A stretch of 64,000 nt of DNA, taken from the NCBI RefSeq assembly GCF_900155735.1, contig NZ_LT707059.1:77347-141346 (forward strand). Reading direction: 5' to 3'. Positions 1 through 8,437 of the stretch are shown here, in pieces. Position numbers and translations under genes: made by a program. This stretch comes from Intestinibacillus massiliensis. GTDB taxonomy: Bacteria > Bacillota > Clostridia > Oscillospirales > Butyricicoccaceae. The notes beneath the pieces were generated by a model that was given only the letters and a program-made list of their open reading frames with translations, made no database searches and was not told where the DNA came from. Each line of letters starts with the position of its first letter. The stretch's first letter is position 1.

Positions 1-1026
1 GCAGACCTCGTGATCCGCGTGCCGCGCGGTACGGTGATCCGTGACCAGGCGACGGGGCAGGTCATCAAGGATCTGTCGGGCGACGAGCCGTTCGTCGTGG
101 CCAAGGGCGGCAACGGCGGCTGGGGTAATACGCATTTCGCCACGCCGACCCGCCAGGCCCCGCGCTTTGCCAAGCCGGGTCAGCCGGGGGTAGAGCGCGA
201 AATCGTGCTGGAACTGAAGCTCCTTGCAGACGTCGGTCTGGTCGGCTTCCCGAACGTCGGCAAGTCGACGCTGCTCAGCATGGTGTCCGCGGCGCGTCCC
301 AAGATCGCGAACTATCACTTTACGACGCTGGTGCCGAACCTCGGCGTGGTGCGCGTCGGCGAGGAGCAGTCCTTCGTCATGGCGGATATCCCGGGCATCA
401 TTGAGGGCGCTGCCGGGGGCGCGGGGCTGGGGCACGACTTCCTGCGCCATATCGACCGCTGCCGCCTACTGCTCCACCTGGTGGACGTATCGGGCAGCGA
501 GGGGCGCGACCCGGTGCAGGATGTCGAGACGATCAACGCCGAGCTTGCGGGCTACAGCGAATTCCTGGCGGCGCGTCCGCAGATCATCGTCGCGAATAAG
601 ACCGACCTGCTGGGGGACGACCGGGCGCCGGCCGAGCGCCTGCGCGCCTATGCCGCGGAGAAAGGCTTCGATTTCCTGGAGCTTTCCGCGGCGACCAATA
701 CCGGCGTGCAGGAGCTGATCCACAAAACATGGGACAGCCTGCAGGAGCTGCCGCCGGTGTTCGTGTACGAGCCTGAGTTCGTGGAGACCGAACCCGAGGT
801 TACGGAGCGCGACATCAAGGTCGAAAAGGTGGAGGATTACTTCGTCATCAGCGGCGCATGGGTGGACAAGCTCATGGGCAGCGTCAATACCGACGACTAT
901 GAATCCCGCATGTATATGGACCGCATGCTCAAGAACGCCGGCGTGTACGACCGGCTGGAGGAGCTGGGCGTCAACGAGGGCGATTTTGTCGTCATCGGCG
1001 AGATTGAATTCGAATACGTGCGCTGA
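1..1026 (+). CDS. obg: Obg GTPase, 3' part (5' end outside window)
   Basis: This is the conserved ribosome-associated GTPase Obg/CgtA, acting in 50S subunit maturation and stress or sporulation control. The frame is open from the first base, so the gene starts upstream of the window; an internal GTG at 10 is not the start. The remaining part shows the end of the glycine-rich Obg fold, then the G domain with P-loop GFPNVGKST, switch motif DIPGIIEGA, NKTD and SAA, and a C-terminal OCT domain ending near the stop. A strong intrinsic terminator follows directly. In Clostridia obg is often last in the rplU-rpmA-obg cluster, which would lie to the left. Confidence 0.96.
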   Translation, partial: ADLVIRVPRGTVIRDQATGQVIKDLSGDEPFVVAKGGNGGWGNTHFATPTRQAPRFAKPGQPGVEREIVLELKLLADVGLVGFPNVGKSTLLSMVSAARPKIANYHFTTLVPNLGVVRVGEEQSFVMADIPGIIEGAAGGAGLGHDFLRHIDRCRLLLHLVDVSGSEGRDPVQDVETINAELAGYSEFLAARPQIIVANKTDLLGDDRAPAERLRAYAAEKGFDFLELSAATNTGVQELIHKTWDSLQELPPVFVYEPEFVETEPEVTERDIKVEKVEDYFVISGAWVDKLMGSVNTDDYESRMYMDRMLKNAGVYDRLEELGVNEGDFVVIGEIEFEYVR

Positions 1027-1031
1027 CATGC

Positions 1032-1066
1032 AAAAAACCGTCCGGACATATCCGGGCGGTTTTTTT
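1032..1066 (+). terminator. Intrinsic terminator after obg
   Basis: A 9-bp stem (1038-1046 with 1051-1059) with a CATA loop is flanked by A and T runs, so it can work in both directions. It separates obg from the convergent PadR pair. Confidence 0.85.
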
Positions 1067-1388
1067 ATAGCATCCGCAGGTCGTGTACCAGCAGATAGGC
1101 GACATAGAAGATTGCAACCCAGAACGCGACCGTGATCGCAAGGTACAGCAGGAAAGGCCCCGCCCGGTGCTGGTCGTTCAGCGCCTGGCCGAGCGCGGCC
1201 GGGTCGCCCATGTTGCGCACCGCCTCGGCCTCGGCCTCCGCGTAGGGATAGCCGCGCTGCGCGGTCAGGTAGCAGATGCGGTCTTCAATGTGCCCGGCAA
1301 GCTCTGCGCGGATTTTCTTGCGGGAATACGGCCAGCGCACCTGCGCGCAGACGGTATCCAGGAAAAGTTCAGTCTTAGACGGGGCCAC
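1065..1388 (-). CDS. Small membrane protein with permease-prefix-like domain, PadR partner
   Basis: A roughly 107-residue protein with a cytosolic helical N-terminal part (AELAGHIEDRICYL, then an alternating AEAEA stretch and MGDPAALG) and one C-terminal membrane helix at about residues 80-102. This arrangement matches the permease-prefix/DUF1700-like proteins commonly encoded beside PadR regulators. It overlaps the 3' end of padR. The GTG at 1388 is chosen because GGGGGTG lies 6 nt upstream; GTG at 1397 is the alternative. Its function is unknown; pairing with PadR suggests the two are co-expressed and perhaps a membrane-stress module. Confidence 0.7.
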   Translation of the reverse strand: MAPSKTELFLDTVCAQVRWPYSRKKIRAELAGHIEDRICYLTAQRGYPYAEAEAEAVRNMGDPAALGQALNDQHRAGPFLLYLAITVAFWVAIFYVAYLLVHDLRML

Positions 1389-1716
1389 AGGCCTCACCCC
1401 CGACAACCTTGCCCATCTTCGCACAGAATAGCTGCCATTCCTGCCGCTTGCGGGACAGGGTGCGCACGCCTTGGCGGGTGAGCTTGTAGTATTTGCGCCG
1501 CCGGCCGGATTCCGACGCCGACTCATAGGAACGGATTTCCCCTTGGCGCTCCAGGCCGTGCAGGATCGGGTAGAGCGTGCCCTCGCTGAGGGAGAAGGTG
1601 TGATCCGAGCGCGTCTCGAGTTCGCGGATCATCTGGTAACCGTATTTGTCCCCGCCCTCCAGCAGGGCGAGCACCAGCAGGGTCATACTGCCTGGGAATT
1701 GCTGTTTTTCCTTCAT
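1375..1716 (-). CDS. PadR-family transcriptional regulator
   Basis: A 113-residue protein made almost entirely of a PadR winged helix: MTLLVLALLEGGDKYGYQ at the start, the YGYQMIRELE recognition helix and the LSEGTLYPILHGLERQGEI wing, then YYKLTRQG and a C-terminal dimerisation helix. PadR proteins are repressors that often control adjacent membrane proteins or exporters. The stop codon lies inside the next gene, indicating translational coupling. A sigma-A type promoter lies 50-80 bp upstream. Confidence 0.9.
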   Translation of the reverse strand: MKEKQQFPGSMTLLVLALLEGGDKYGYQMIRELETRSDHTFSLSEGTLYPILHGLERQGEIRSYESASESGRRRKYYKLTRQGVRTLSRKRQEWQLFCAKMGKVVGGEACGPV

Positions 1717-1762
1717 TCAGGATCGCCCCTTTCCGGCATGCCTCGGTTTTCTAGGTATTTTT

Positions 1763-1791
1763 AGTATACCCCTTGCGCGGGGGGCTGTCAA
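1763..1791 (-). promoter_or_regulatory. Sigma-A promoter for the padR operon
   Basis: On the minus strand TTGACA (1791-1786) and TATACT (1768-1763) are separated by 17 nt, and padR starts 47 bp downstream. The -10 sits within a short palindrome-like GGTAT...ATACC stretch that could be a PadR operator; that last point is inference. Confidence 0.7.
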
Positions 1792-1809
1792 ACCAAAGCG
1801 GCCGCCCGC

Positions 1810-2625
1810 TTAAGGGCGCGGCGGGATAAAATAGTCGCAGGCGCACGCGACCGCGCCTTCCTGCGCCGGGCAGGCGACAAAATCGACGGCGGGCAGCACG
1901 TCGGGGTGCGCGTCGCCCGGGCAGGCGGAATGCCCCGCGGTACTGAGGAGCTGCAGATCGTTCAGGTTGTCGCCGATGGCAAGCGTATCGGATAGCGGCA
2001 CGCCGAGCATGGCGCACAGCTTGCCCAGCGCCGCGCCCTTGTCGATCCCGGCGCGGTAGCAGTCGATATAGTTGTCATGGCTGCGGTGCCAGCGGTAGCG
2101 CGGGTCGGGATCGGCGGTGACGATTGGGAGCATGCGTTCCAGCTGCGCGATCGTGCCGTTCATGACGATTTTGCCGTTCGGCTCCGTCAGGACGGACTCG
2201 AAATCCGGCACCTCGGTGATTTCGTAGCCGAGCAGGCGCGCCTCGTTGCGCAGGATATCGGTCAGCATCGAGGTATAGAGGCGGCCGTGCTGCGAAATCA
2301 TAATCGGGACGCCGTAGCCCTTGTACCGGCGGTAGATGTCGCGCAGCGTGGCCACATCCATCACGCCGAGGGCGTCGTCGCGGTCCTGCGCCACGTCGTA
2401 AATGCCGCCGCCGCCCGAATGGATGATGTAGCGGGGCGCGTCCCAAAGGGAGAGGCGGTGCAGGGCGGGGCGCACGCCGTCCAGCTCGCGCCCGGTGGCA
2501 AAGACCAGCGTCACGCCTGCGTCCCGCAGCCGCGCAAGGCAGGCGCGGTCGCGGGATGTAATGTTTTCACGGTCATAAAACAGGGTGCCGTCCAGGTCGG
2601 TGGCAACCAGCGTAATCGGGTTCAT
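1810..2625 (-). CDS. HAD-superfamily phosphatase, Cof/type IIB
   Basis: A 271-residue HAD hydrolase. The N-terminus has the nucleophile motif DLDGTL (D10, D12), followed by the motif II region FATGR, the C2B cap with YIIHSGGG, the motif III region GIDKGAALGKL and the acid pair GDNLNDLQLL. This order is that of Cof-type sugar-phosphate/FMN phosphatases (YidA, YbiV, YcsE relatives). The substrate cannot be read from sequence. It is a single gene, transcribed away from the small exporter gene at 2787. Confidence 0.88.
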   Translation of the reverse strand: MNPITLVATDLDGTLFYDRENITSRDRACLARLRDAGVTLVFATGRELDGVRPALHRLSLWDAPRYIIHSGGGGIYDVAQDRDDALGVMDVATLRDIYRRYKGYGVPIMISQHGRLYTSMLTDILRNEARLLGYEITEVPDFESVLTEPNGKIVMNGTIAQLERMLPIVTADPDPRYRWHRSHDNYIDCYRAGIDKGAALGKLCAMLGVPLSDTLAIGDNLNDLQLLSTAGHSACPGDAHPDVLPAVDFVACPAQEGAVACACDYFIPPRP

Positions 2626-2786
2626 AAAAAGCTCCTTTGCAGTTGGACTTGTTCTATTTTAACGCAAATGATGCGATTTGTATACGCATACGGCACAGAT
2701 ACGAAAACTTTACAAAAATTTGCTTGACTTTGCAGGCAGTTTACGGTAGCATCAACCGTGAAAGGTTTTAGATAGGAGTTTGAGGA

Positions 2787-3275
2787 ATGCAGGCTTTTTT
2801 TGACTGGCTGCTGGGTGCGGGGCGCGAGGTAGCCGTTTTTATCATTTCCATGGTGCCGCTCGTCGAGCTGCGCGGTGCGGTGCCGCTGGGCACGGCGATC
2901 GGGATGCCGTGGGTGCAGGTGCTGCTGATCGCGCTGGCCGGCAATATCCTGCCGATCCCGTTTATCCTGCTGTTTGCGGAAAAACTGCTGGACTGGCTTG
3001 CCACGCTGCGGCCGTTCGCAGGCTTTGCCAACTGGTATAAGAACAAGCTGCTCCATAAGACGGACAGGGTCACGCGGTACGCCAATATCGGCCTGTTCCT
3101 ATTTGTCGCCATCCCGCTGCCCGGCACCGGCGCATGGTCGGGCGCGGCCATCGCGGCGCTGCTCAAGATGCCGGTGCGCAAGGCCTTCTTTTCGATCTCG
3201 CTCGGCGTGATTACGGCGGGCATCATTATGACGATCGCGTCGCAAGGCGTGGCGTTGGTTTCCGGCTTGCTTTGA
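2787..3275 (+). CDS. Small multidrug-export family membrane protein (COG2426)
   Basis: A 162-residue hydrophobic protein with about four membrane segments. It has the conserved early motif PLVELRGAVPLG and the mid-protein stretch ANIGLFLFVAIPLPGTGAWSG typical of the Sm_multidrug_ex family (PF06695, DedA-like topology with re-entrant loops). The family name reflects an early claim; the transported molecule is not established. The ATG follows GATAGGAG with good spacing. A bidirectional terminator follows. Confidence 0.85.
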   Translation: MQAFFDWLLGAGREVAVFIISMVPLVELRGAVPLGTAIGMPWVQVLLIALAGNILPIPFILLFAEKLLDWLATLRPFAGFANWYKNKLLHKTDRVTRYANIGLFLFVAIPLPGTGAWSGAAIAALLKMPVRKAFFSISLGVITAGIIMTIASQGVALVSGLL

Positions 3276-3281
3276 CGGCAT

Positions 3282-3317
3282 AAAAAACGTCTCCCAATAT
3301 TGGGAGACGTTTTTTTA
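3282..3317. terminator. Bidirectional intrinsic terminator
   Basis: A near-perfect hairpin (arms AAAAAACGTCTCCCA and TGGGAGACGTTTTTT) lies between two convergent genes and serves both. Confidence 0.92.
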
Positions 3318-4418
3318 TGCACGGGGGCTACGCTTGCGGAAAACCGCCTGCAGGTTGGAAGCGCCCTGGAAGGGCTGGCCGGTCATGAGCCAGCAAAGCG
3401 GCTTGATGCTTGCAAGCACGAAAGCCGCAAGCAGCGCGAGCGCGAGCGTCAAGACATAGAATACGCCCTGTTGCCAGACCGCAGTGAAGTGCTGGTCGAG
3501 CACATAGGTATGCAGCAGGGTGATGATGCGCGGGTGGGCAAGGTAGACGCAGAAGGACGCGCCGGAGAGCAGCGGCAGCAAGCGCCCGCGGGGCGGTTTG
3601 CCGTCCAGGTATTCCCGCGCGAGCAGGAAGACGGCGGCGGACAGCACCACAACGTAAACGGAAAGATAACTTTTAAACTGTTCGGAATATTCCTGCGCGC
3701 CCACGCTGCGTTTCCAGGTGCCCGCGATGATCACCGCGAGGTCGGCAAGCGCAATCACCCACAACGCTTTCTTGCTGACCGGGCGACGCAGGGTGGACAG
3801 GGCGTAGCCGAGCAGGAAGTAGCCCAGGAAGCCGCCCACCATTGTCAAATTAAAGGAGGCGTTGCCGTTAAGCAGCGGCGCATAGGCGGCGGGCAGCAGT
3901 TCGCGTACCGTTTTGACCACGCTGGAGAAAATAAACCACAGCGCGAGCGCGTAGCCAAGCAGCGAGGGGGAGCTTGCGTCCACAAGTTTTTTGAGCAGCG
4001 GGGACAGCAGGTAAATCGGGATCAGCGCGTAGATGAACCAATACGGCGTGATCACCGGCGACCCGGCGATGCCGCGCAGCATGCCTTTTGCAGTTTCCGG
4101 GCTTGCCTCCCAGACGGCGGCGCAGACCGCGATGAGTGACCATACGACAAACGGTACGAGGATACGGGGGAGGCGGCGCCGCAGCAGGTCGCGCGGGTCG
4201 GCCGTTTTGCTGCTGGAAAGCAGCAGCGCGCCGGAAATCATAAAGAAAACCGGTACGGCGATGGTGCATAGCGCGGTCAGCGCGTTGGATACATGCCAAA
4301 GCGCCATATGGTCGAATTGCCGCAGGGAAGGCGCGGCGGTATGCAGGTAAACCACGGCCAGCATGGACAGCACGCGCAGGACGTCCAGATATTGCCGCCG
4401 TGTCGTAGTTTGTGACAT
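3315..4418 (-). CDS. Acyltransferase-3 family membrane protein
   Basis: A 367-residue integral membrane O-acyltransferase (PF01757; WecH/OafA class). The early RRQYLDVLRVLSMLAVVYLH contains the R/H-containing catalytic region, and FFMISGALLL follows. About ten hydrophobic helices run to the end. Such enzymes acetylate surface polysaccharides or other cell-envelope sugars using cytosolic acyl-CoA. The start at 4418 is chosen because AGGAG lies 7-8 nt upstream; the longer open frame to 4544 lacks this and has no membrane segment. Acceptor unknown. Confidence 0.85.
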   Translation of the reverse strand: MSQTTTRRQYLDVLRVLSMLAVVYLHTAAPSLRQFDHMALWHVSNALTALCTIAVPVFFMISGALLLSSSKTADPRDLLRRRLPRILVPFVVWSLIAVCAAVWEASPETAKGMLRGIAGSPVITPYWFIYALIPIYLLSPLLKKLVDASSPSLLGYALALWFIFSSVVKTVRELLPAAYAPLLNGNASFNLTMVGGFLGYFLLGYALSTLRRPVSKKALWVIALADLAVIIAGTWKRSVGAQEYSEQFKSYLSVYVVVLSAAVFLLAREYLDGKPPRGRLLPLLSGASFCVYLAHPRIITLLHTYVLDQHFTAVWQQGVFYVLTLALALLAAFVLASIKPLCWLMTGQPFQGASNLQAVFRKRSPRA

Positions 4419-4779
4419 AACAAGCTCCTGTAATCGTATTTTTACGGCTATCGGACGCCGCATACGGCCGTGGATGCGCGCTGGGGGCATGGCCGGCAAT
4501 GCTATGATAGCATATTTTTGGAAGCCGTGCAATGTGCAATTCATTTTGCAGGGCGACAGGGCAGCTTAAACCTTGTGCCTAAGCGGCAGAGCCCGGGGCG
4601 GGCACAAAATAAAAATCAGATATTGTGCGATATAATAGCATTTTTTAATCTTGAATGATGTTCAGGATAGGAAAAAGTTAAGCTAAAACCCCTTGTTATT
4701 TGCCTGCGGGTATCGTAGTATGGTATCGAACCAAAGGAACCGGGTTTACAGATTAGGTTAAAATATGGGGAGGTGCGTT
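4419..4779. other. Intergenic region, lower G+C
   Basis: No gene is supported here. The stretch is AT-richer than its surroundings and must hold divergent promoters for the acyltransferase and for the small membrane protein gene. I see no structured RNA motif I recognise. Confidence 0.5.
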
Positions 4780-4974
4780 ATGAAACGGAATTTGTTTATG
4801 ACGCTGAGTGTTGTCGCGGCTTTGGCCTGCGCGGTGTTGATGGTATTGTTCGTGATTGCGTTAAGGACGATCCCGGACGTGCGGGCAATGGTATTTGCCT
4901 GCATCCTGCTTGGCGTCCCCGCGATGACCCTGCTGGCGCTGAGCGTTATCATGCATTACGTCGTACAAGAGTGA
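4780..4974 (+). CDS. Small two-helix membrane protein of unknown function
   Basis: A 64-residue protein that is basic at the N-terminus (MKRN) followed by two hydrophobic segments, about residues 6-26 and 36-58. GGGGAGG is located 6-9 nt before the ATG at 4780; the in-frame ATG at 4765 has no ribosome binding site. I do not recognise the family. It stands alone, followed by a hairpin terminator. Confidence 0.6.
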   Translation: MKRNLFMTLSVVAALACAVLMVLFVIALRTIPDVRAMVFACILLGVPAMTLLALSVIMHYVVQE

Positions 4975-5030
4975 CTGCGGGGATTGCCGCCCCGGTTTTA
5001 ACAGGCAGGAAACTGCATAGGGTAATAGGA

Positions 5031-5067
5031 AAACAGGCGCCCGCCGATTGCGGGGCCTGTTTTCTTT
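5031..5067 (+). terminator. Intrinsic terminator
   Basis: Arms AAACAGGC and GCCTGTTT enclose a C/G-rich inner stem, and a T run follows. Confidence 0.65.
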
Positions 5068-5229
5068 TTGTGCCCGCATGCAGGCCGGTAAAGTGGATAC
5101 GCTAAACGTAACCGGCGTTGGAGGGGCTACAAAAAGATTTAAGATTTGGCCTGGATTGACAATCTTCGCTGATCGCGTTATAGTGGATATGTATCTTGAT
5201 TGGCGGTGACGGACATAACGAGGAAAAAT

Positions 5230-6756
5230 ATGAAGAAGAAATTTGGCGGCATCCTGCAAGACCGTTTGCTGATCGGCGGCATCCTGCTGATCCTGCAAAT
5301 GGTGCTTATGGTGCTCTGCATTACATTTTTAAGCTCAAAGTGGTTTGTTCTGTACCGTGTCTTTGAAGTGCTCAGCATAATTATGGTGATCTGGCTCATC
5401 CGGAAGTATGACAACCCCGCCTACAAGATCGCGTGGATCATCGTAATCCTGCTGTTCCCACTGTTCGGCGGCATCTTCTACCTGTTCTGGGGCAATACGC
5501 CGGTGAACCGTGCGCGCACCATGCATAAGATTGAGAAGCTTGACCCGGATTACACGGATAAGCCGCTGACGCCGGCCACGGAGCGGCTGGAACACGTCAT
5601 GCCGCACTATGCGCGCCGCGCGCGGTATATTGAATCCATATGCGGCTGCCCGGCCTGGGGCGGTTCCCAGGCGGAGTATTTCCGCTCCGGCGAGGAACAG
5701 TTTGCGTCGATGAAGGTCGAGCTTGCCAAGGCGGAACGCTTTATCTTTATGGAGTATTTTATCCTGGAAGAGGGCGAGATGTGGAACACCATCCTGGATA
5801 TCCTGGTGCAGAAGGTGCAAGAGGGCGTTGACGTCCGGGTCATGTACGACGACGCGGGCTGCATCTCCAAGCTGCCGTGGAAGTATGACGATTACCTGTG
5901 CTCGCTCGGCATCCAGACGGTACGGTTCAATAAGTTTATTCCCACCCTGAACACGTACCTCAACAACCGCGACCACCGCAAAATATGCGTTATCGACGGC
6001 AACGTCGGCTATATGGGCGGTATTAACCTCGCGGATGAATACATCAACAAGACCGTGCGCTTCGGCTATTGGAAGGATACGGCGGTTCTGGTGCGCGGGG
6101 AAGCGGTCGCCAATATGACTGAAATGTTTTTGCAGCTTTGGCAGTTTTCTACCGGCAAATATGTGGGCGACCACGCGGCCTACCTGCCGACGGCGAGCTG
6201 GCCGTCGGACAGCTTCGTGCAGCCGTTCGGCGACAGCCCGATGGATAACTTCAATGTCAGCGAAACGGTCTATATGCAGATCGTCAACAACGCGCAGCGC
6301 TACGTCTATATCACGACGCCGTATCTGGTGCTCGATAATGAAATGCTCACCGCGCTTACGACGGCCGCGCAGAGCGGCGTAGACGTGCGCATCGTGACGC
6401 CCGGTATCCCGGACAAGCCGGCGGTTTACGCGGTCACGCGGTCGTTTTACCAGCAGCTCATCCGCGCGGGCGTAAAGATTTACGAATACCGGCCGGGTTT
6501 CATACACGCCAAAATGGTGGTTGCCGACGACGATGTTGCCGTCGTTGGTACGATCAATATGGATTTCCGCAGCTTTTTCCTGCACTTTGAGTGCGGCACC
6601 GTGTTTTACAGCGGCAATATCCCGCAGGCGGTGCGCATAGACGTGGAGGACTGCATCGCGCAGAGCCGCGAGATCGACGAGGAGTGGATCCGGCGCATGC
6701 CGTGGCCGCTTTCCATCGTCGCATCTATTTTACGGGTGTTTTCACCGCTCCTATAA
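5230..6756 (+). CDS. cls: Cardiolipin synthase
   Basis: A 508-residue membrane phospholipid synthase that condenses two phosphatidylglycerols to cardiolipin. Two N-terminal membrane helices precede a PLDNT segment (WIIVILLFPLFGGIFYLFWG). The two phospholipase D HKD motifs are clear: HRKICVIDG near residue 246 and HAKMVVADD near residue 428, each followed by the G-(G/T)-x-N motif (GYMGGINL, AVVGTINMD). The start at 5230 has CGAGGAAA upstream; a TTG ten codons earlier is less likely. Confidence 0.95.
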   Translation: MKKKFGGILQDRLLIGGILLILQMVLMVLCITFLSSKWFVLYRVFEVLSIIMVIWLIRKYDNPAYKIAWIIVILLFPLFGGIFYLFWGNTPVNRARTMHKIEKLDPDYTDKPLTPATERLEHVMPHYARRARYIESICGCPAWGGSQAEYFRSGEEQFASMKVELAKAERFIFMEYFILEEGEMWNTILDILVQKVQEGVDVRVMYDDAGCISKLPWKYDDYLCSLGIQTVRFNKFIPTLNTYLNNRDHRKICVIDGNVGYMGGINLADEYINKTVRFGYWKDTAVLVRGEAVANMTEMFLQLWQFSTGKYVGDHAAYLPTASWPSDSFVQPFGDSPMDNFNVSETVYMQIVNNAQRYVYITTPYLVLDNEMLTALTTAAQSGVDVRIVTPGIPDKPAVYAVTRSFYQQLIRAGVKIYEYRPGFIHAKMVVADDDVAVVGTINMDFRSFFLHFECGTVFYSGNIPQAVRIDVEDCIAQSREIDEEWIRRMPWPLSIVASILRVFSPLL

Positions 6757-6766
6757 GGGGAATGCC

Positions 6767-6802
6767 AAGCCGCCGGGCTGTTTTGTCCGGCGGCTTTCTT
6801 TT
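6767..6802 (+). terminator. Intrinsic terminator after cls
   Basis: Arms AAGCCGCCGG and CCGGCGGCTT with a T-rich tail end just 10 bp after the stop region of cls. Confidence 0.8.
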
Positions 6803-6913
6803 ATTAACGACTGAAATTGACCCCGGCACGGCAGACTTTTTTAGGCCGGGCTGCGTCTAATAAATGATGGACATCGAAAGTGCAGCACAGGAAAAAGAAG
6901 GGGGGCATGGCCC

Positions 6914-7414
6914 TTGAACCGGAAAAGGGATATGGAGGAACTTGTGAGCCGCCATATCGTGGAACAGACGGAGCGGCTCTACCGTCTTGCATACAGCTAT
7001 GTGAAAAACGAACAGGACGCGATGGATATTGTGCAGGACGCTGCATATAAGCTGCTGAAACACATTGACCGGATCGACAGTCCGGAACATATAGATACTT
7101 GGGTTTACCGCGTCACGATCAATACGGCGCTGGATTTTTTGCGGAAGCATAAGCGTACGCAGGTCGGCCTGCCTGAGCAGGAGCAGGGGCTGCCGGACGA
7201 TTACAGCCGTATTTACGTCGTGGAACTGCTGCAGACGCTCGACGAAAAGAGCAGGGCGGTCGTGGTGTTGCGCTTTTTTGAAGACCGCACATTGCAGCAG
7301 ATTGCGGACATCCTGCAGGAGAGCCTGAGCACGGTGAAATACAGGCTCTATAAAGGGCTCGGCCAGTTAAAGCAACAGATAGAACAGGAGGATCGCCATG
7401 GATCATGCCTATAA
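6914..7414 (+). CDS. ECF-type RNA polymerase sigma factor (SigV-like)
   Basis: A 166-residue extracytoplasmic-function sigma factor. Region 2 has RLAYSYVKNEQDAMDIVQD with the core-binding and -10 helix, and TWVYRVTINTALDFLRK. Region 4 has FFEDRTLQQIADILQESLSTVKYRL, the -35 recognition helix-turn-helix. The downstream gene overlaps it by 17 bp and looks like its anti-sigma factor of the RsiV type, so the pair should respond to cell-wall stress such as lysozyme. TTG at 6914 follows GGGGGG; ATG at 6932 is the alternative start. Confidence 0.85.
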   Translation: MNRKRDMEELVSRHIVEQTERLYRLAYSYVKNEQDAMDIVQDAAYKLLKHIDRIDSPEHIDTWVYRVTINTALDFLRKHKRTQVGLPEQEQGLPDDYSRIYVVELLQTLDEKSRAVVVLRFFEDRTLQQIADILQESLSTVKYRLYKGLGQLKQQIEQEDRHGSCL

Positions 7415-8294
7415 TAAGATGGAGGAGCTGCGCGAGGCGTACGAAAGCATCCCCGTGCCGCGCGCCTTGTCCGAACAGATGGAGGCGCTGGCGCGCCGGA
7501 AGCGCAACAGCCGGCGCGTACTGCAATATTGCAGGCGGGCTGTGGGCAGCGTGGCCGCAGCGGCGCTTGCGCTGGTGGTCGCGGCGAACGCCGGCCCGCA
7601 GGTTTCCGCATACCTTGCGGACATCCCGGTGATCGGCGCGTTTACACAGCTTGTGACTTTCCGGGATTTCCGGGAGCAGCAGGGGACGATGGAAGCGAAC
7701 ATCCAGACGCCGCATGCCGTTGGCCTGCAGGACGAGACCCTGCAGGCGCTGCTGAACGGGCGGTTTGACGCGTACGGGGAACAGCTCATTGAGCAATACC
7801 GCCAGGACGTCGAGGACACGATGGGCGGGCAGGCGTATATGGGGGTTGATTCCGGCTACAGCCTGATGCTGGAGGACGACCGGCTGCTGTGCGTCAACAT
7901 CCACACGGTATTGTCCGCGGGCAGTGCGCAGCAAATCGAACGGTACTACGTCGTAGACAAGCAGGCGGGGAAAATCCTATCCCTTGCGGACCTGTTCCAG
8001 GAGGATGCGGATTACGTAGGCGTGCTCAGCAAGCTGGTGCAGGGGCAGATGGAAAGGCAGGTGCAGCAGGACAACGAAAAAGCCTACGACGAGGATTTTT
8101 CCGAGATCAGCCCCACGCAGCCCTTTTACCTGAACCGGGCGCACGAGCTGGTGCTATCCTTTGATCAATACGAAGTTGCGCCCGGGTACATGGGCGCGGT
8201 GACCTTTACCATCCCGACCGGTGAAATCCGCAGCATCCTGAAGGACGGCAGCCCGGTCGGCACAGTGCCGGGTAAAACGGACGGGACACCATAA
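7398..8294 (+). CDS. RsiV-like anti-sigma factor with DUF3298 domain
   Basis: A 298-residue membrane protein: a short cytosolic N-terminal sigma-binding part, one membrane helix at about residues 48-70 (VGSVAAAALALVVAANA), then a long extracellular part ending in a DUF3298-type fold (YYVVDKQAGKILSLADLF, then YEVAPGYMGAVTFTIP). In Bacillus and Clostridioides, RsiV binds lysozyme and is then cut to release SigV. Here the gene starts inside the sigma gene, a typical sigma/anti-sigma overlap. Which signal it senses is inference from family. Confidence 0.8.
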   Translation: MDHAYNKMEELREAYESIPVPRALSEQMEALARRKRNSRRVLQYCRRAVGSVAAAALALVVAANAGPQVSAYLADIPVIGAFTQLVTFRDFREQQGTMEANIQTPHAVGLQDETLQALLNGRFDAYGEQLIEQYRQDVEDTMGGQAYMGVDSGYSLMLEDDRLLCVNIHTVLSAGSAQQIERYYVVDKQAGKILSLADLFQEDADYVGVLSKLVQGQMERQVQQDNEKAYDEDFSEISPTQPFYLNRAHELVLSFDQYEVAPGYMGAVTFTIPTGEIRSILKDGSPVGTVPGKTDGTP

Positions 8295-8323
8295 TACAGA
8301 GAAACGGTATAAAATCAGGCAAG

Positions 8324-8362
8324 GCCGCGTCCCCCTGCTTCGCAGGGGGACGCGGCTTTTTT
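8324..8362 (+). terminator. Intrinsic terminator
   Basis: A perfect 14-bp stem (GCCGCGTCCCCCTG / CAGGGGGACGCGGC) with loop CTTCG and six T follows the sigma/anti-sigma pair. Confidence 0.93.
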
Positions 8363-8437
8363 GCGCGCGGCCGGCCGCACCGGACAGGATCGGGGTTCAT
8401 AGGATGGCATATAGCGTTAGAAAGGAGATGGGACAAC

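Noticed and set aside
3300-4139. Long plus-strand open frame opposite the acyltransferase
   Set aside because: Low-complexity, charged translation and no ribosome site; it mirrors codons of the real minus-strand membrane protein in GC-rich DNA.
5335-6585. 416-codon minus-strand frame opposite cardiolipin synthase
   Set aside because: Antisense shadow; the plus strand has both HKD motifs and a good start.
6810-6860. SigV-type autoregulatory promoter before the ECF sigma gene
   Set aside because: TGAAAT and CGTC are present but about 44 bp apart, far beyond the normal spacing.
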